Positions 1-14,481 of a stretch of 64,000 nucleotides of DNA are shown piece by piece. This DNA comes from Paramecium sonneborni (Eukaryota; Ciliophora; Oligohymenophorea; Peniculida; Parameciidae). The notes beneath the pieces were generated by a model. The model was not told the origin of the DNA and did not search any database. It saw only the letters and a list, made by a program, of their open reading frames with translations. The stretch is taken from positions 62,001-126,000 of the forward strand of contig CAJJDN010000018.1 of NCBI GenBank assembly GCA_905182985.1. Direction: 5' to 3'. Each line of letters opens with the position of its first letter. Positions within the stretch are counted from its first letter, which is position 1. The position numbers and the translations under genes were made by a program.

Positions 1-3000
1 AAGTTGTTCTATTAAATATTGCAGTAAATGCAGTAGTATTGTTGGTTCTGGTTAAACTGATAATTGTTTATCATGTTAAGATGGATATAGATTAAGTGAA
101 TAGACTAAAAGTTGTATTTAGTGTACAAACAATTGTAGTATATGTTATACAGTAATTAATGGAAGCACAGAATAATAAAAATGTAGAGCTTGCAATACAG
201 GTTATATACCTAGTTTAGATTTAAATACTTGTGAAGCATGTGATGCTAATTGTTTAAGATGTGAATATGTTTCAATAGCTAATGATGATATTAAATATCC
301 AACTAGGTCTTTCTTAGAAATAGAATCTTCAAATTAAGACAATTATGTTAAAATTTGCAGACAATGTTAATAAAGCAATGACATTCTTAATTATGATGGT
401 TAATAATGTGTACCATCTCAAATTAGTAATTGTGATATTGGATATTATTAAATATCTCTGAAAGCAACACCAACTTAAACGAGAAATACTATAGATCTTG
501 ATTTTTAACCTTATAATAGAGATACAGATTCAGATCCTGTAAGCATGTGTTTATACTGTAAAACGAATTTTGTTTTGTCAGAGGCAGGCACTGCTTGTTC
601 TGCTGTAATTGATGCTAAGAAAATAGCGAATTGCATTTCCCATTAATTTAGTGGTACTAACTATAAGTGCATTAAATGTTCAGCAGTATTATATTTGAGT
701 TATATTTATAGGGATATTCTTTAGATACTTAATAGGGAATGTGTTTTTTAGGATGTAGTGACTAAATAGATAATTGTTCATATTGTATTTCATACGATAG
801 TCCTTCTGATGATGTTGTCACTTACTATGATGCAAGTGGAACGTAGTAAACAGGAGATACTTAAAAAGTTTATTCCTGTTTAATTTGTGATGAAGGTTTT
901 TATGCTGATTTCTTTTCTAATGCTTGTCTACCTTGTCAATCTTATTGTAGTTCATGTTCTCAATACAATTAAGATTATAATTTTACTAGTTTCATTTTAC
1001 AAAAAACTGTTATGGACACATTCAAAAAATCAAAATACTTAACCACTAGTCTGGAAGAACCATTTTGTTCATCATGTACCACTGGATTTTCAAAGTATGG
1101 TAATAAATGTGTTGGATGTACTAAAAATTGTGTAATTTCAAATCCAAGTAAAGTTGCTAATAATCCATTAACTTCATTATCGAATGCTTGTGAATATCAA
1201 AGTGATGGAGCTTATTGTGGATAATGTTTCAATTATCAAAGAGATAGATCTTTAAATTCAGAATTATCAGAATGTTAAACATGTCCCTATTTATGTAATG
1301 CTTGTAGGGAGAGAACTTTAGATGAACTTAATAGAGTCAATTATTATTTTTCACCTTCAAATTCTATTTTATAAAAATACAGCAGATTGTGTTATTCCTA
1401 TCATGGATATGTAGCACTTAATAAATAAGTTACATACGATACATACTTAAATATGCCAGTTGAATGTGACTATGTTTCAGGTAAAAGTAAAAAGTGTGTC
1501 TAAAATGCTAAAATTGATATAAAATTATATTGCAGTAATAGTGAGTATACCTATGCCTATGGTTAAGCTACTACTGCAGATAAACCATATATATTGAGTT
1601 TAAGTTATTTCTATTCCATGTCCTCATCATCAATTTATCCTACTAATATTACTTTGGATGGAATTGAAACTTTGACTCTCTATAAAGAACTTAATTAAAA
1701 AGTAATCAGTTCTCTTATTTTAAATATCTATTTAATTAGCTCAACTAAATTATGCAACTTTGATTCAAGTACTAATTTCATTTTTGAATTACAAAAGAAT
1801 GTCTTTTCAATTAGATAATTTTATGTAAATATCATTGGAGAAACAGACTCTACATAGGCTCCTTTAATTGTTATGTTAAATGGTTTATTAAGTATTCCAT
1901 GGTCTGATTATTTGACTATTAAAGGAATTGAAATTAAGGCTTCTACTTCTAATAGTACATATCCCTATACAGGTTTAAATATTTCTTAAAATGTAAAAAC
2001 AAAATTAAGTTTAGAAAATTTTAAATTTACTAAAGATATAAAATATGTAACAATGCTTTTCTTGGCTGAAAATGTTGATATGATTAATTGGAAAAAAGTA
2101 GTATTCAGTGGTTTAAAAACCACTGATCTGTTTTAGCTAACTTATCCTTTACAAAATATAAATACCATCAATTATATGTTTGATGATGTTATATTTGATT
2201 CATGTGAATTTGAAGATACTGTTCTCTTTTCACCTACTAGAAATTCTAATGTCCGATCTGTAATTTAAAGTATTGGTACTAAAGGAATGACCTTCCATAA
2301 ATGTAAATTAACATAAACAACAATTTTTGGAGAACCAGAAGGTTCACCAGTAAATAGTGGATATATTAATTTTGGAAAAGTAGTTTTTAAGTTCACAATG
2401 TTTACAAGTAGTTGGTTTGTAAATTTAAAATCTTAAAATCAGACTTTAATAGATAAAATGGATATTATTAGATGCAACTTTACTGAAAGCTCAAGACTTG
2501 TTTAATCAAATTCATTTTATTTAAGAAACATTTATTCATTAAACAGTTCATTTTATTCAGAAAGTCGTTTATTTTAGAATAGTTACAAAGTAATAGATGA
2601 ATTTTATGCATCTTAAGGATTGTAATATTTTTTATTTAGTAATGTAAAATTAATAAATTCAATATGCTTAACACCAATTTGCTTTATAAAAATTTCAACT
2701 CCGTTGAATAACTATTAATATTTAACAAATATATCATTAGTAGATATTTATATCGAATAAACAAATTCAATGAAATTGACTGACAAGGAATCGAATTCTG
2801 TATTATCTGCATTAATATTAATGACAGCAATGTAAAAAATATAAGTTTCTAATTTTTAATCTTTAAATAATTTTGGGATTACTCAAATAGCAGTATATAA
2901 AATTCAATCCTTCTAATTAATAGATGGTTTATATGATTGGACATAAGAGTAATATTATGGAGCTCAATTAAATCCAACAAATAATAAGATTCCAACAAGT

Positions 3001-6000
3001 AAAGATTGTGCTGATAGAAAAACTGAATTTAAAAGTTATAATGAACATTTTTTATATATAGCAGATTTTGATATAGGAGTAAATATAGAGAATGTAATAA
3101 TGAGAAGATTGTTATCAATAGATACTAATTTTATATAAATAAAATCTTGGGATGCTGAATAGTTTAATACAACCAGTGATGTAATAATAAAAGATGATGG
3201 TTTATTTTATGATAATACGGTGAGAGAATTGATAATCTTAAAAAATATTAAATTAATAGGAAACTCTTTGACGATTACAGAATCTGGAACAGCAATAGGT
3301 TCAATATATATTAATTCTGGGTAGGATTAAGATTTAATAATTTAAGATTGTGAGTTCTTACAGAATCATTTACATTCATTAATTACTGATCAATTATCTC
3401 CTTCTTCTCCAATATTTATAATACAAGCTCCATTATCATTTCTTGAAATAAGAAATACTATTTTTGAAGATAATCGTGTTACTAGAGTCCATAATAGTAT
3501 CATATATGTTGTTACATATTCTATTAAGATTATTAATTGTAAATTCACAAATACAAATATAAGATAAAAAGAATGGGTTTATAGATTGGAAGAATAATAA
3601 ATAGTAAATTTTACTTCTACTTAATCAGATGAGTCTGAAATCATCATAACACTTGAATAGTATTTCCCAATCTATAGTACTGGAGGTAACATATTCATAA
3701 AGTCAGCAAACACTGAAATAGAGAATACTATATTTGATAAAGCCTAAGCAATATAAGGGGCAGGCATGATGATAGAAACTATAGATGCTGGTAATATAAC
3801 TATCATAAATACTCAATTTAATAGATAATACAATAGTTTACTTAATCAATATTCTTCTAATGGAGGTTGTTTATATATAGATTCATCTAAATCTAAATTA
3901 AATCTTATAATTGACAGAGTTGATATGCAAGAATGTGTGACTAGAATAGATGGAGGATGTTTATATTTGAATCCTTCAACTTATTAATCATCTGTTGATA
4001 TAAGCAATTCTAAATTTACAAATTGTTAAGGTCTTAAGACATCAGGTTTATATATGCCATTCTCAACTTCATCCCCAATACTACCAAGGGTTAGTATAAC
4101 TAAATCATCCTTTTCATAAAATAATATTGGAAATTTCATTAGAAATCTACCTGATAGATCCTCTATTGATGATCAATATTTATATACAAAATCATCTAAT
4201 TTGTATCAGAGTTATGGTAGATTTACTCTTACATCAACCATCTTTAAAGAACTTCATTTTGTTGCTGTTTTAACTTTAGAAGAAATGGTTGAAGTTGAAA
4301 TCAATGATGTTACAATCTCTAAAAATATCATTTTCATTAATAGTATTGTTTCTATTACTTTATATGATATTTCTGGAGTTATAACACTAACTTCAACGAA
4401 ATTTTTAGATCATATCTAATTTGATTCTAAAACTGATTCTTGCAATTCTGACTCCTATTTTGTTGATTATTTTAAATAAAATATTTTATTTGAACAAACC
4501 TGTTTAACAGTTGAAACATTAGATTCAAGTTTTAGATCTGAAGGGTTACCTGATATTTTATATAAGTACAGTAATGACGCCAATCCTATGTATTTTGCAG
4601 ATATGGATACTTATTATATAGCATTAACTGATGCTTTTAAATATTAAGTAGATAAACCAAATTAAGACCTAATGGTTTATCATTACTTATAGGATGCTAT
4701 TAATTTAAATTTAATTTTTAGAATTTTTACAACTTTCTCAGATGAAGAAAATAACTCTTTTTTAGTTTGCTACTTAGGTAAACTTTTAAATAATTACAAT
4801 AATTAAAATTCTAAAATAACTACTGGTTTATTTAAATTAGGATCAGTTACAAATAAGTAGTATTTAACTATAGAATAAGTTACAATTGAAAATAATAGAT
4901 GTTTAAGATGTGTAAATGGTTTAATATAAATTTTAACAATTCATTAAGAGACTTATCCTGTTATTGAAATAAATGACTTTCGATGTCTTTCTAATCAGGC
5001 TGGTTATTATGGATGTTTAGTACTAACATATGATAATGAGATAAATGAAGCTGAATAAACAATTCCATTAACAGATTATTCATTATCAAACTCAAAAAGA
5101 CTTCTAACTGTGGTTGAAGATTTACTTAAATTAAAAAATGTTATAATTATATCAAAATCCTCATTCATAAGCAATTCTGCCAAAGTTGGAGGAGGACTTT
5201 CTATAATTGGTTTAGATGCTTTGATAATTCATTCTGAATTTACTGATAACTATGCCAGTTTGATGGGAGGAGCCCTTTATTATAAAAGTGGTACATATAA
5301 AAACACTGCTACTGCTCTAAATATAGCTGATAACACAATAGAGGGTAATGTAGCTTAATTAGCTGGAGGTATGTTTATTTCAGGAGGATCTATTGGTAAT
5401 GTTACTTCTATCGAAATCTTCTTTCAAAATAATGATGGACTATTAAGAGGAGATAATCTTGAAGAATATCCTTAAAGTTTAACCATATCTATGAAAACTA
5501 ATTAACTGTTGAAAACTATTACTTTTTAAGATTATGATGGTGATGTTAATAATGATGGATTTATTGATAGTTCTAAAAGCACTATTATTGATATCATCTC
5601 ATTAGATTCATATCAATTATTTAATTATAAAGAACCTACAACTTATTTACTATTACCATCAGGTTAAGCTATTAATTCTTATAAATATTATTATTCTGAA
5701 ACTGATGAACAAGTACCTTATGAATGGTAATTCAAATTGATCAATTTAGATAGATATAAATAACCTATGTCAAACATACTCTCAACTGAATCATGTACTT
5801 TATAAGCTAGAATTATGGATATTAATAATTTTAACACCACTAAAGAATTTTTATCCAACTTTACAAATCAATAAATTGTCTATTATGATTAAAAGACTGG
5901 AGCTTTTGATTTTGATTCTCTTATTGTTACATTTGACCCTTATTTAGAAGATAATCTATTCCTATAAATGAGATGTATATATATTTATTTTCACATTTTT

Positions 6001-7973
6001 AGTTGTTTGTACATCGATAAAGATTCCAGTTTACTAAACAGTATCTCCTTATAAGATTTAATCATATAATCAAAATTATGCACTATATGTAAATGTAAAA
6101 ACCCTGCCATGTCAATTAGGAGAAGCATATTCTTTACAACAATGCAAAGCTTGTACAAAAGCTGACAAAACATACTCTGTTAGTGAAAAATAAACATAAT
6201 GTTAAGCAATTGATTCTACTACAATGGATGATGTGAGTCCAGCTGGTATTAAATTAAAATAGGGGTACTGGAGACCATAATTTGACAGTGAAATAGTAAC
6301 ATATTGTTTAAATCTACCTGAAAATTGTAATGGAGGTTGGAAACCTGGAAATCCTTCATGTTATACTGGTCATATGGGAGCCTTATGTGAATCATGTGAT
6401 ATATATGGAGTACGAGATGAATTTTATTCCACTTCTGCCAAATATAAATGCGGTCCATGTGCTGATACTTTAGCTGTTAATGCTATAGTAATAACAGCAT
6501 TATCGTTTGTAACTCTTTTTTCAATGATTTTATCTGTGAAAGGAAATTATTAAATGCTTGAAGATTTTGTTAGAATTTAAAATAAAAAAGCAATGGGCAT
6601 TCTTGTATCTTCATCAGAAAGTAATCTAGCAATTCTTATTAAATTATTTACTAACTATTTTTAAATTCTTTCAGCCATATCTACATTTTAAATTAATTTA
6701 AGCGGAGGTATTACAAATGCTACTTAAGTTTTGGGTAATCCAACTTAATCTATGGCTTACTCTCTAGATTGTTTTTTAGTTACCATGACTAGTATTGAAA
6801 TACTTTACTTTAGATTGATTTGGGCGATACTCATGCCTATTATTTATTTAGCTGTTTTTCTATTTGGATACTTTTTAGCTGTATTACTCAAAAAAGTCAT
6901 TTTTAAAGAAGGTATAATATATACGGCTTTTATTTATATGTTTTTATATCTATAGCCTAATTTAGTTGGAGGTTTTATTGCATTAGCATCTTCTAGAGAA
7001 ATTGGAGGACTTGGATGGGTTTAAGCAGATGTTTTATATTAATATGATACTGATACTCATTATATCTGGTTGGCTGGATTTGTTGCACCTATGCTTATTT
7101 GTTGGGCATTCTTATTTCCTTGTATTTTTATGTTTCTAGTATATTAAATGAGAAATCATTTAGATAAGGTTGAAAATAGAAAAAAGTTGGGCTATTTTTA
7201 TAATGAATATACAAGTGAAGGATATCTATGGGAATTTGTTAAAATTTTTGAAAAAGAGTTAATTATAATTTTCTTAACATTTTATGAAGATAGAGTTGTT
7301 GTTAAAGGTTTAATTATATTTTTAATTGTATTTTTTTATGGAGGATTTACAGTTAGATTCCATCCTTATTCAAGCAAAAGACTTAATTTTATAGATAGAT
7401 TATCAACAGCAATATGTGCAGCTTCATTATGTTTAGGTGTTTTAATCTATTCATCAATTAAAGAAGGACTTATTTACTTAGAAATAATTATGCTTATAAT
7501 TGTTGCTCTGATTAATATTGCATTCATTTTTCTAATGATTTATTATCTATTTGAAGGATATCTAATTAAATTTTAACCTTAATTAGATAAAATAAGAGAT
7601 TAATTAAGAATACATCATCCAGAAATTATGGAGAAGTATCCATGGAGTAGAAAGATGCTTTATAACTAAGCAAAAATGAAAGATAAAGTTAAAAAATTAT
7701 GGGCTTCTCTAAGATATTAAACAAGAAAGGGAATTAATAGAAGAAGATAAGATCCCTAAGCACCATTATTTTTAAATGAAATTAGTGATCAACCGATTTT
7801 ATTGCCTTTTTCTGACTCTGAAAAAACAAAATAATGTAATAATTGATCATATTATTCTTTTAGAAAAAACTGTTAATTATTAAGACTCACCTAATTATTA
7901 AAAGATATACCCTGAATAAGATGGTTTAGAATCAGAACAAATCAACTTAAATTAAAGAAATTAAGAGTAATGA
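1..7973 (+). CDS. Giant Cys-rich / beta-helix membrane protein, 5' end outside window
   Basis: The frame is open from base 2 to the TGA at 7971-7973 if TAA/TAG are glutamine. Removing three micro-introns (686-711, 5975-6002, 7836-7863) leaves exactly 2630 codons. The first ~500 residues carry repeated CxxC clusters with spacing like growth-factor-receptor/furin-type Cys-rich repeats. The middle (about 1.6-5.7 kb) is made of short hydrophobic repeats rich in Asn, Ser and Thr, resembling pectin-lyase-like parallel beta-helix proteins. A second Cys patch (CESCD, CGPCAD, about 6390-6460) precedes several membrane segments between about 6.47 and 7.56 kb and a charged, Gln-rich cytoplasmic tail. 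Ciliates have large families of such surface or secretory-pathway proteins. Adhesion or surface-coat function is inference; no catalytic motif was seen. The start lies left of the window. Confidence 0.88.
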
Positions 7974-7991
7974 TTATATATTATATCATTC

Positions 7992-10900
7992 TCAATTTAT
8001 TTATTTTATTAATTAAATATTGTATTGATCTGTTATAACTTCTATTGGAACTAACGTTAATCCTAATCTTAAATTAATAAAATTATCATCAGTCTAATCC
8101 AACAACCTATAAAAAAAAAATACAAATAGAATCAATAATCCACTACCTATTAATCCATAATACATAGAAATAAGCTTTAAGTATTCATTTAAAATTATTT
8201 CATTCGTTTCCAAAATAATATCTAAAATCTATTCTGTACTTTTTATTGTTGAGCTAAAATGTTCTATGATTATATTACTAAATTCTTAAGTTTTATATAA
8301 TTTATTAAGTTCATTAAAATCTGTAACATAAGTAATACTTGTAATTTCATAATCATAATTTGTTTTTATAAAATAACTAACACTACTTGTAATCCCAACA
8401 AGTCCATTTTATAAGTAATTTCTATTATTATCTTAAGACTAGTATTAAGAATATTTTTAAACAAAATTAGACTCACCTAAAGAATCATATTAACAAAATG
8501 GGATCTATTATTTGATAATTTGACAAATATCACTTTCATATAAACCTAATAAAATCTCTTTTTTTTAATCATCTATATCTTCTGAAAATAAAATTCCTTC
8601 ATAGATTTCAGTTAAATTTTAATCATAAACTTCATATACATCTAAAAACATGTAGAATAATTATTTTAATGGATCTCTATATTTATTCATTTAAGCTTAA
8701 GTATAAATTTTATGAGATACTATTCCAGGATAAACTTAAGGTTAAGTTTTTATTACTAAAGCTGTTGTTATTAAAGTATCAAAGTAAGATGAAAATCTAA
8801 CAAAATTGAGAGTCAATTATTATTAAGGTAATAGTTTTAACATTAAAGAACTTTAATACAAAAAGCCTCCCATTAAAAAACTTGCTAATATCAAAAAGAT
8901 TGCCATATAAAAAAAAATATATTTTTTAATAGAATAGGATGTATTTCTAATTCTTGAATTTAGCATACCTACTTATCCTTTTTTTTTATTTTAGTCAATT
9001 TTAGATTTATTTAACTAAATAAATCTTGATTCTAAATACTGCTATTTAGCTTCTTAATTATTCTATACTTATTAGAATATCATGCAAATTTATTATTTCT
9101 TCCAATTATTTTTTTTTTAATCTGTTATTTGTAATATAGTTTTTATGTTGATATGTTTATATATCAATTCATTAACAGCATTCTCTTAAAGGCGACCATT
9201 AATTAATAAAATTTATTATTTTTAATTCTCAACCTTTCTCCAAAAAAATAATGAAATAAAATGTATAGCAAAAATTAAACAAATTTCTGCTATTGTAAGA
9301 GATTATAATTAAATTGCTCCATCTTTAATCATGTTATAACTCAAAATATCTAATGATTAAATTAATTCTTTATTCATATCAAATACATATTTTAAATTAT
9401 ATCTAAGTGTAACAACAGAATTAACATAATTTATATCTAAAACTTAATCCATGGCTTCGCTTGAAAAATATTTTATCTAAAAAAAATATTAAAGTGTATT
9501 TTATATATTATTTATAAATTCTGTGTAAGAAACTGTTTTCCTAGGTAATCCAAGCAATTATATGCTAATATTAGGTAATAATCCCATATTTTCAATCTCT
9601 ATATATTTAGGATACATAATGCCTAAATTTCCGAAAGTTTCATTTCCCAAATGTTTTAAACTAATAAATGTTTAGTTAATTAAAAAATCACTTTGTTTTA
9701 CAATTTATAGACCATTCATTAATAATGTCCATGACAAAGCATAACTTTAAAAAAAATACCTATTAAATAGTAAAGGAGCATTAAGAGAATAACTACTATC
9801 TATCAATTGCATAATTTGTGATTTAATAACTTAAGTATTAATTATAATAATAGCTAAAGAGCAAAAGAATAAAATTAATGTTAAAACTAAAATTATTTTT
9901 AGACTTGTGATCATATTTTTCGAATGTTAAAAATTTTTTATTATTGAAATATATTATGATTTTGAAGTTCCTGAAGTTTTACTAGAATATGATTGATGAT
10001 CATCCCTCTCCTTAATTCCTTTATCTTTATAATTAGTTAATAATCTTAACATCTTATAACTATTTTCTTAGTTTTTTTAACTGCTTGACTTTTATGGTTA
10101 ATTTGACTTCGATTCATTGTTATAATCATCATATTCTTTTTCATCCCCTCCATATTATTATATTGATGCACCACCATTAAAACTGATTCTAATATCTTAT
10201 AACTCTATTTCTAATTTCCTTAATTCATCATCCAGTTAGTGTTATCTAGGGGATATAAAATTTGCTCTTTAAGATAAAGGACCAAAACTTTAACTCTCTT
10301 AAAAAGATTAATTTAATACACCAAATAACTATTCTCTATCATTTAATAAATGATTAAAAGGACTTCCAATTATTTCCTAAATAATTACAAATCATACATT
10401 TGCCTTTAATTCATCTTTTTGAACTATTCTTTCACTTGTTGTAATATCAGTTAATACACTACTTATATCTAATTACTTAAATACATAAATACTTTTATTA
10501 TTTTAAATACTATCGTATTATTTTGAAATAACAGAAGAGGCAGCATATGCACCTTTTTTCCTAAAATCCAAAATTTCTATAACAAAATATGATCTAGATG
10601 AAGATTTCTTTCCTATAGTTCTATATTACAAAGATATTTTTGTAATATATTGTACTGACTAAAATTTCTAAAACAATGTAAAAGATAATAAATACATTAT
10701 ATTGTTACATAAATTCTAAAACTTAAGATCTAAAACTAGGACATAATAATTAGATGTCATCAGACAATTTCAAACTATTATTTAGATAATATCTTCCTGT
10801 CTATAAATTTTCTTTTTATTATTTTTTAGTTGTATAAGTCTTTGAATTAGAAAGAATTGCAGTTTTTTACATACTTTTTCTTAATGAATATGCAATAGAA

Positions 10901-13293
10901 CTTTATGTTGCAATTTTATTGTCATTAAAAAATTGAATTATCTTTGATAAGTTTTCGAAAATTGTAATTGTTGTCATTAATTCTACTTGAAGAAATTCAG
11001 ATAAATTTATATTATCTTTTTATTATTCTAGAATTGAGAAGATGTTTGTAAAAAATAAAAATATGTAAGATTAATTAATTGTTTAAGCATTCAAATCTTC
11101 TTAAAATGATTATTAAATAATATCTGTATAAAATCCTTAAGTAACTGAAAGAATCTTGCCATTTTCATCAAATAGTATAAATTCTGATGTTTATTTTACT
11201 TTAGATAAACATCCAGTAACTACATAATCATCAATAAAATCAAAGTTATTTTCTAATTTCAATTATTATGCTTATACAAATTCATTTTTTTGTTTACTAA
11301 ATACAATTTAATATTAATTAAATAATGGAGATTGAGCTGTTTCTAAATAAGACTACAAAAATAATTCATGAATATCAGCAATAAATTTAGGAATGAATAA
11401 ATTAATATGATTTACACTTTCTACTTCTTTGACATCTAATCCAAAGTAGTTGGCTATTTATTATTTTTTATTATTTTTAATAAACCCTCTATTTTTAACC
11501 ATACTTATCATGATTAAACATAAATTATCTTAAAGGATATCAATATTACTAATCACATCATTTGGAAGAGAATTCTCCATTGCTAATATCTCAGATATTT
11601 ATTATTCACATTACAAAGAACTATAATAATCATTTAAAATTATTAGATGAAATATAGATGCAATTCTTAATTCTATAACATTTCGAGCTTTCTATATTTA
11701 ATTTAAATTCATTAAATTTATTTACAATTTTTCTTACAAGGCATCTTAACAAATTAAAATTTTACTTGAATAATTTATTATTAACTATTCTAAATCATAA
11801 ATATTTTCTAAACCATTTATCTATTCATTCCAAATACCTATCTTTAGATCGATAAGCTCAATTATCTTAGGTAATATTTAATCTTCAATTGAATATGATT
11901 ATATTATGTCTTTAATTTCAAGACAATTTTCTTCAAAATTATGATGATTGGAATGTAATTAAAGTTTAGTATCTAGTATAATTTGTTAAAGAGCCTCAAA
12001 AAAGTAAGGAATAGTGTATTTGAAAAAAATAGATGTTTGCAAATTTTGTAATTAATAAACTTTTAATTCTACAAAAGATAAAAGTGGCTGTTTTTTTATT
12101 TAATTTAAAAAATCTGTATAATATATCTCAAATTATTCATATTCAGACTTACTCATTTTTAAAGCTCCAAGGTGTTCCTTGATTATACAATATAAAATAT
12201 TTGTAAATAAAAATTTAGAGTTCACCTTATTTTTACTTTACCTTATTTTTGAGCAATTAATACATTATTACAAATGATTTTGAATAAAAATACAAAAAAT
12301 AAATTGATTCTAAATCTTAAAATCATTATGACTAAGATTAGGCATCAAATAATATAAATATTAAACAAATTCTTGCAGTTCAAAAATATTTTATTATTTG
12401 AAAAGTAGCTTAATTTATTTTCTTTCGCTTAATATTGAAAGTATTGAAATGGAAAATGTCATGAAAACTAACCATAATATTAAGATTTGGTTTTCTGATA
12501 TAAGGTGGTTCTTTGATAATATATTTATTGTTAATACTATTAAAAGGCTTTCACATGATGTGATTATAATTAAACTAATTTTAGATAAATGAGGAGGAAA
12601 ACTTCCTACATAAAATGTATTTATAAATTAAGATAAATAATAGAGATGCATCATTAATAATTAAACTACATTAGTAAATGTACTTCTATTTAAAAAATAC
12701 AAACAAGTAATTATAATATTGAGACATTATTCAATAAAAGCTAACTAACTAAACTTTTATATCAAACCATTATCCTATTACAATCTTATGCTTCTAATAA
12801 AATAGCTACTAAAAAAACAAAAAAATGCTAGTATTAATAAACCTATCGCACACACTGGTAAAAGTGCATTAAATTAAAAGTTTGAATATAATAAAGCTCT
12901 TTAACTAAAAGACAAAGATCCTATAAATACAAACAATTAAGGGATAAAAAATAATTTTGGAACAAATACTAAATACCAATATGTAATAGTAAGCATAAAA
13001 GAAAGTTTGTTCTTAAATTTTGCAATCAAAAATATTGCTAATAACATGAAAATGTTAAATATAGAGAATAGTATTATCAACACATTGATCAATGTTGATG
13101 ATTTTACTTCAATTACATAAGGAAATATTAATATCATGTTTAACAAGTTTTTTGCAATTCTAAAAGCACCATCTTTATAAGTCCAAAGATTCCATCCATC
13201 TAATGGAAAAGCTAGTGTTAATATTTGACAATAATATATTAGCAATACTAATTTTTAAATCTTTAAGCTTAAAGTCAAGTTAGGCTGATACAT
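7992..13293 (-). CDS. Polytopic membrane protein of the tiny-macrocysts (TmcB)-like family
   Basis: A single TGA-free frame runs from the ATG at 13293 to the TGA at 7992 after removing introns 10668-10695 and 10377-10397. It gives about 1750 aa. The N-terminal third has many membrane segments (first near 13240, others to about 12400), then a hydrophilic region after a CxxC motif (CINC, about 12270). A PAS-like stretch follows (GCLSKVKQ...FILFDENG, about 11200), then a low-complexity acidic linker. A second membrane set begins at an internal Met (9914) and ends near LVPIEVI just before the stop. This two-part layout matches the Dictyostelium tmcB-like families that are expanded in ciliates. 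Family assignment is from recalled architecture; the molecular function of the family is poorly known. Upstream in-frame ATGs (e.g. 13398) cannot be excluded as starts. Confidence 0.82.
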
Positions 13294-13950
13294 CGAAACC
13301 AAACAAAATCCCTATAACATTATTTATTAATAAAACCAACAAAATTTAATAACATAATTATTCTAACAAAATAATATAAAATATACATAGATAATCATAT
13401 TAATTAATCCTATTTCTTATTTATTTCAAAATACTTTGTAAATATAATCTACATCTCTTTAAAATATTCTCTTATTATAAAATATATATCAATATGTTTA
13501 CTTAATTTTTATTTTTTTGTTTTAGAATTCTAAAGTTTAGAATTTTTAACATATATGAATAGTTTTTATGAGAAATCTATTCTAAAAATTTTATGAAGCA
13601 AATTATATATAACATAGTTTAAATAGCATTATTATTTTTTTGATATTTTCATATCGATTCTAATTAATAAATTATTTAGTTAATTTAATAAAATTTAAAT
13701 ATAATGACATTTGTAAATTAGTATCTTTGAATATTATCATAGAATAGAGGATTAAAAATTATTTTATCTAAATTATGTTAATCTCTTTTTTAAATAAATC
13801 AATTGACAATTTTTGTAAAAGTAAATTTCTTCATATTTTTATAAAATATAATTGAATTATTTTTTTTTTGCTTCAAGTCCAAAAATTATTTAAAGAGATG
13901 TTTATAAAAATAGAAAACGATATATTTATTTTTTAATTGTTATTATAAGA
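13294..13950. other. AT-rich spacer, no gene seen
   Basis: About 650 bases of very AT-rich sequence with frequent TGA in all frames lie between the start of the TmcB-like gene and the stop of the discoidin-like gene. The part near 13293 should hold the promoter of the TmcB-like gene, but no specific element was recognised. Confidence 0.5.
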
Positions 13951-14481
13951 TCAAAGTTGAAAGAATGCCATTGCTTTAATTATATGTAATTAAGTATTGC
14001 TAGTATTTCCATTTCGATTGAATATTTTAAAATATTTAACCATTTGGTTAGGAAAATTAATTCTTACAACTCCTACTAATTAACCAACAGAGTCTAAAAT
14101 AACAGTTTCAATATTTTCATAACAAGCATAAACAATAAAACCATAGGTACGTGGGCTTCTATCCCATAACCAAAATATAAATGTATTCAATTCATAAACT
14201 TGGTGTAATTCTACAATTATTGAACCCCCTAACGCACAATATGTGTATCCAGTTCCTCCATCAACCTAATAAATTGTCTCTCTACTTAAAAGACCATTTG
14301 ATTATGTACTTCGAAATAAATTTGTCTTTCTACTAACCAATAATGATCCACTATCATATTTAAGAACATCTTTATAATTTCCTCTTAGCTTTGATCTATA
14401 TCTCATTTAAGAGCATTAGCAAAAATTAGCATTGGTTTCAAATATTAAAAACCAAAGAAAAATCAAATATAAATAATACAT
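13951..14481 (-). CDS. Small secreted discoidin (F5/8 type C)-like protein
   Basis: An intron-less frame of 176 codons plus TGA. The N-terminus is a strong signal peptide (hydrophobic core YYLYLIFLWFLIF, likely cut near NA/NF). The rest looks like the galactose-binding-like F5/8C fold of BTBD9-type proteins: a conserved LNTFIFWLWDRSPRTYGF segment, matching the usual 'I..LLWD...RTYSY' strand pattern, and an FKIF strand near the C-terminus. Such domains bind sugars or lipids, so an extracellular or lumenal binding protein is inferred. The frame stays open upstream to an ATG at 14667, which would add 62 residues including another hydrophobic stretch. The shorter start is preferred because it places the signal peptide at the N-terminus. 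Confidence 0.75.

Noticed and set aside
1012..7576. Series of separate small plus-strand ORFs (70-142 aa)
   Set aside because: They are fragments of one gene broken up by TAA/TAG, which are glutamine codons here, and by three micro-introns.
8101..8140. Possible intron near the 3' end of the TmcB-like gene
   Set aside because: Counting the ten-A run correctly leaves the frame open through to the LVPIEVI tail, so no intron is needed.
12398..12592. Plus-strand 64-codon ORF
   Set aside because: Antisense to transmembrane-encoding sequence of the TmcB-like gene.
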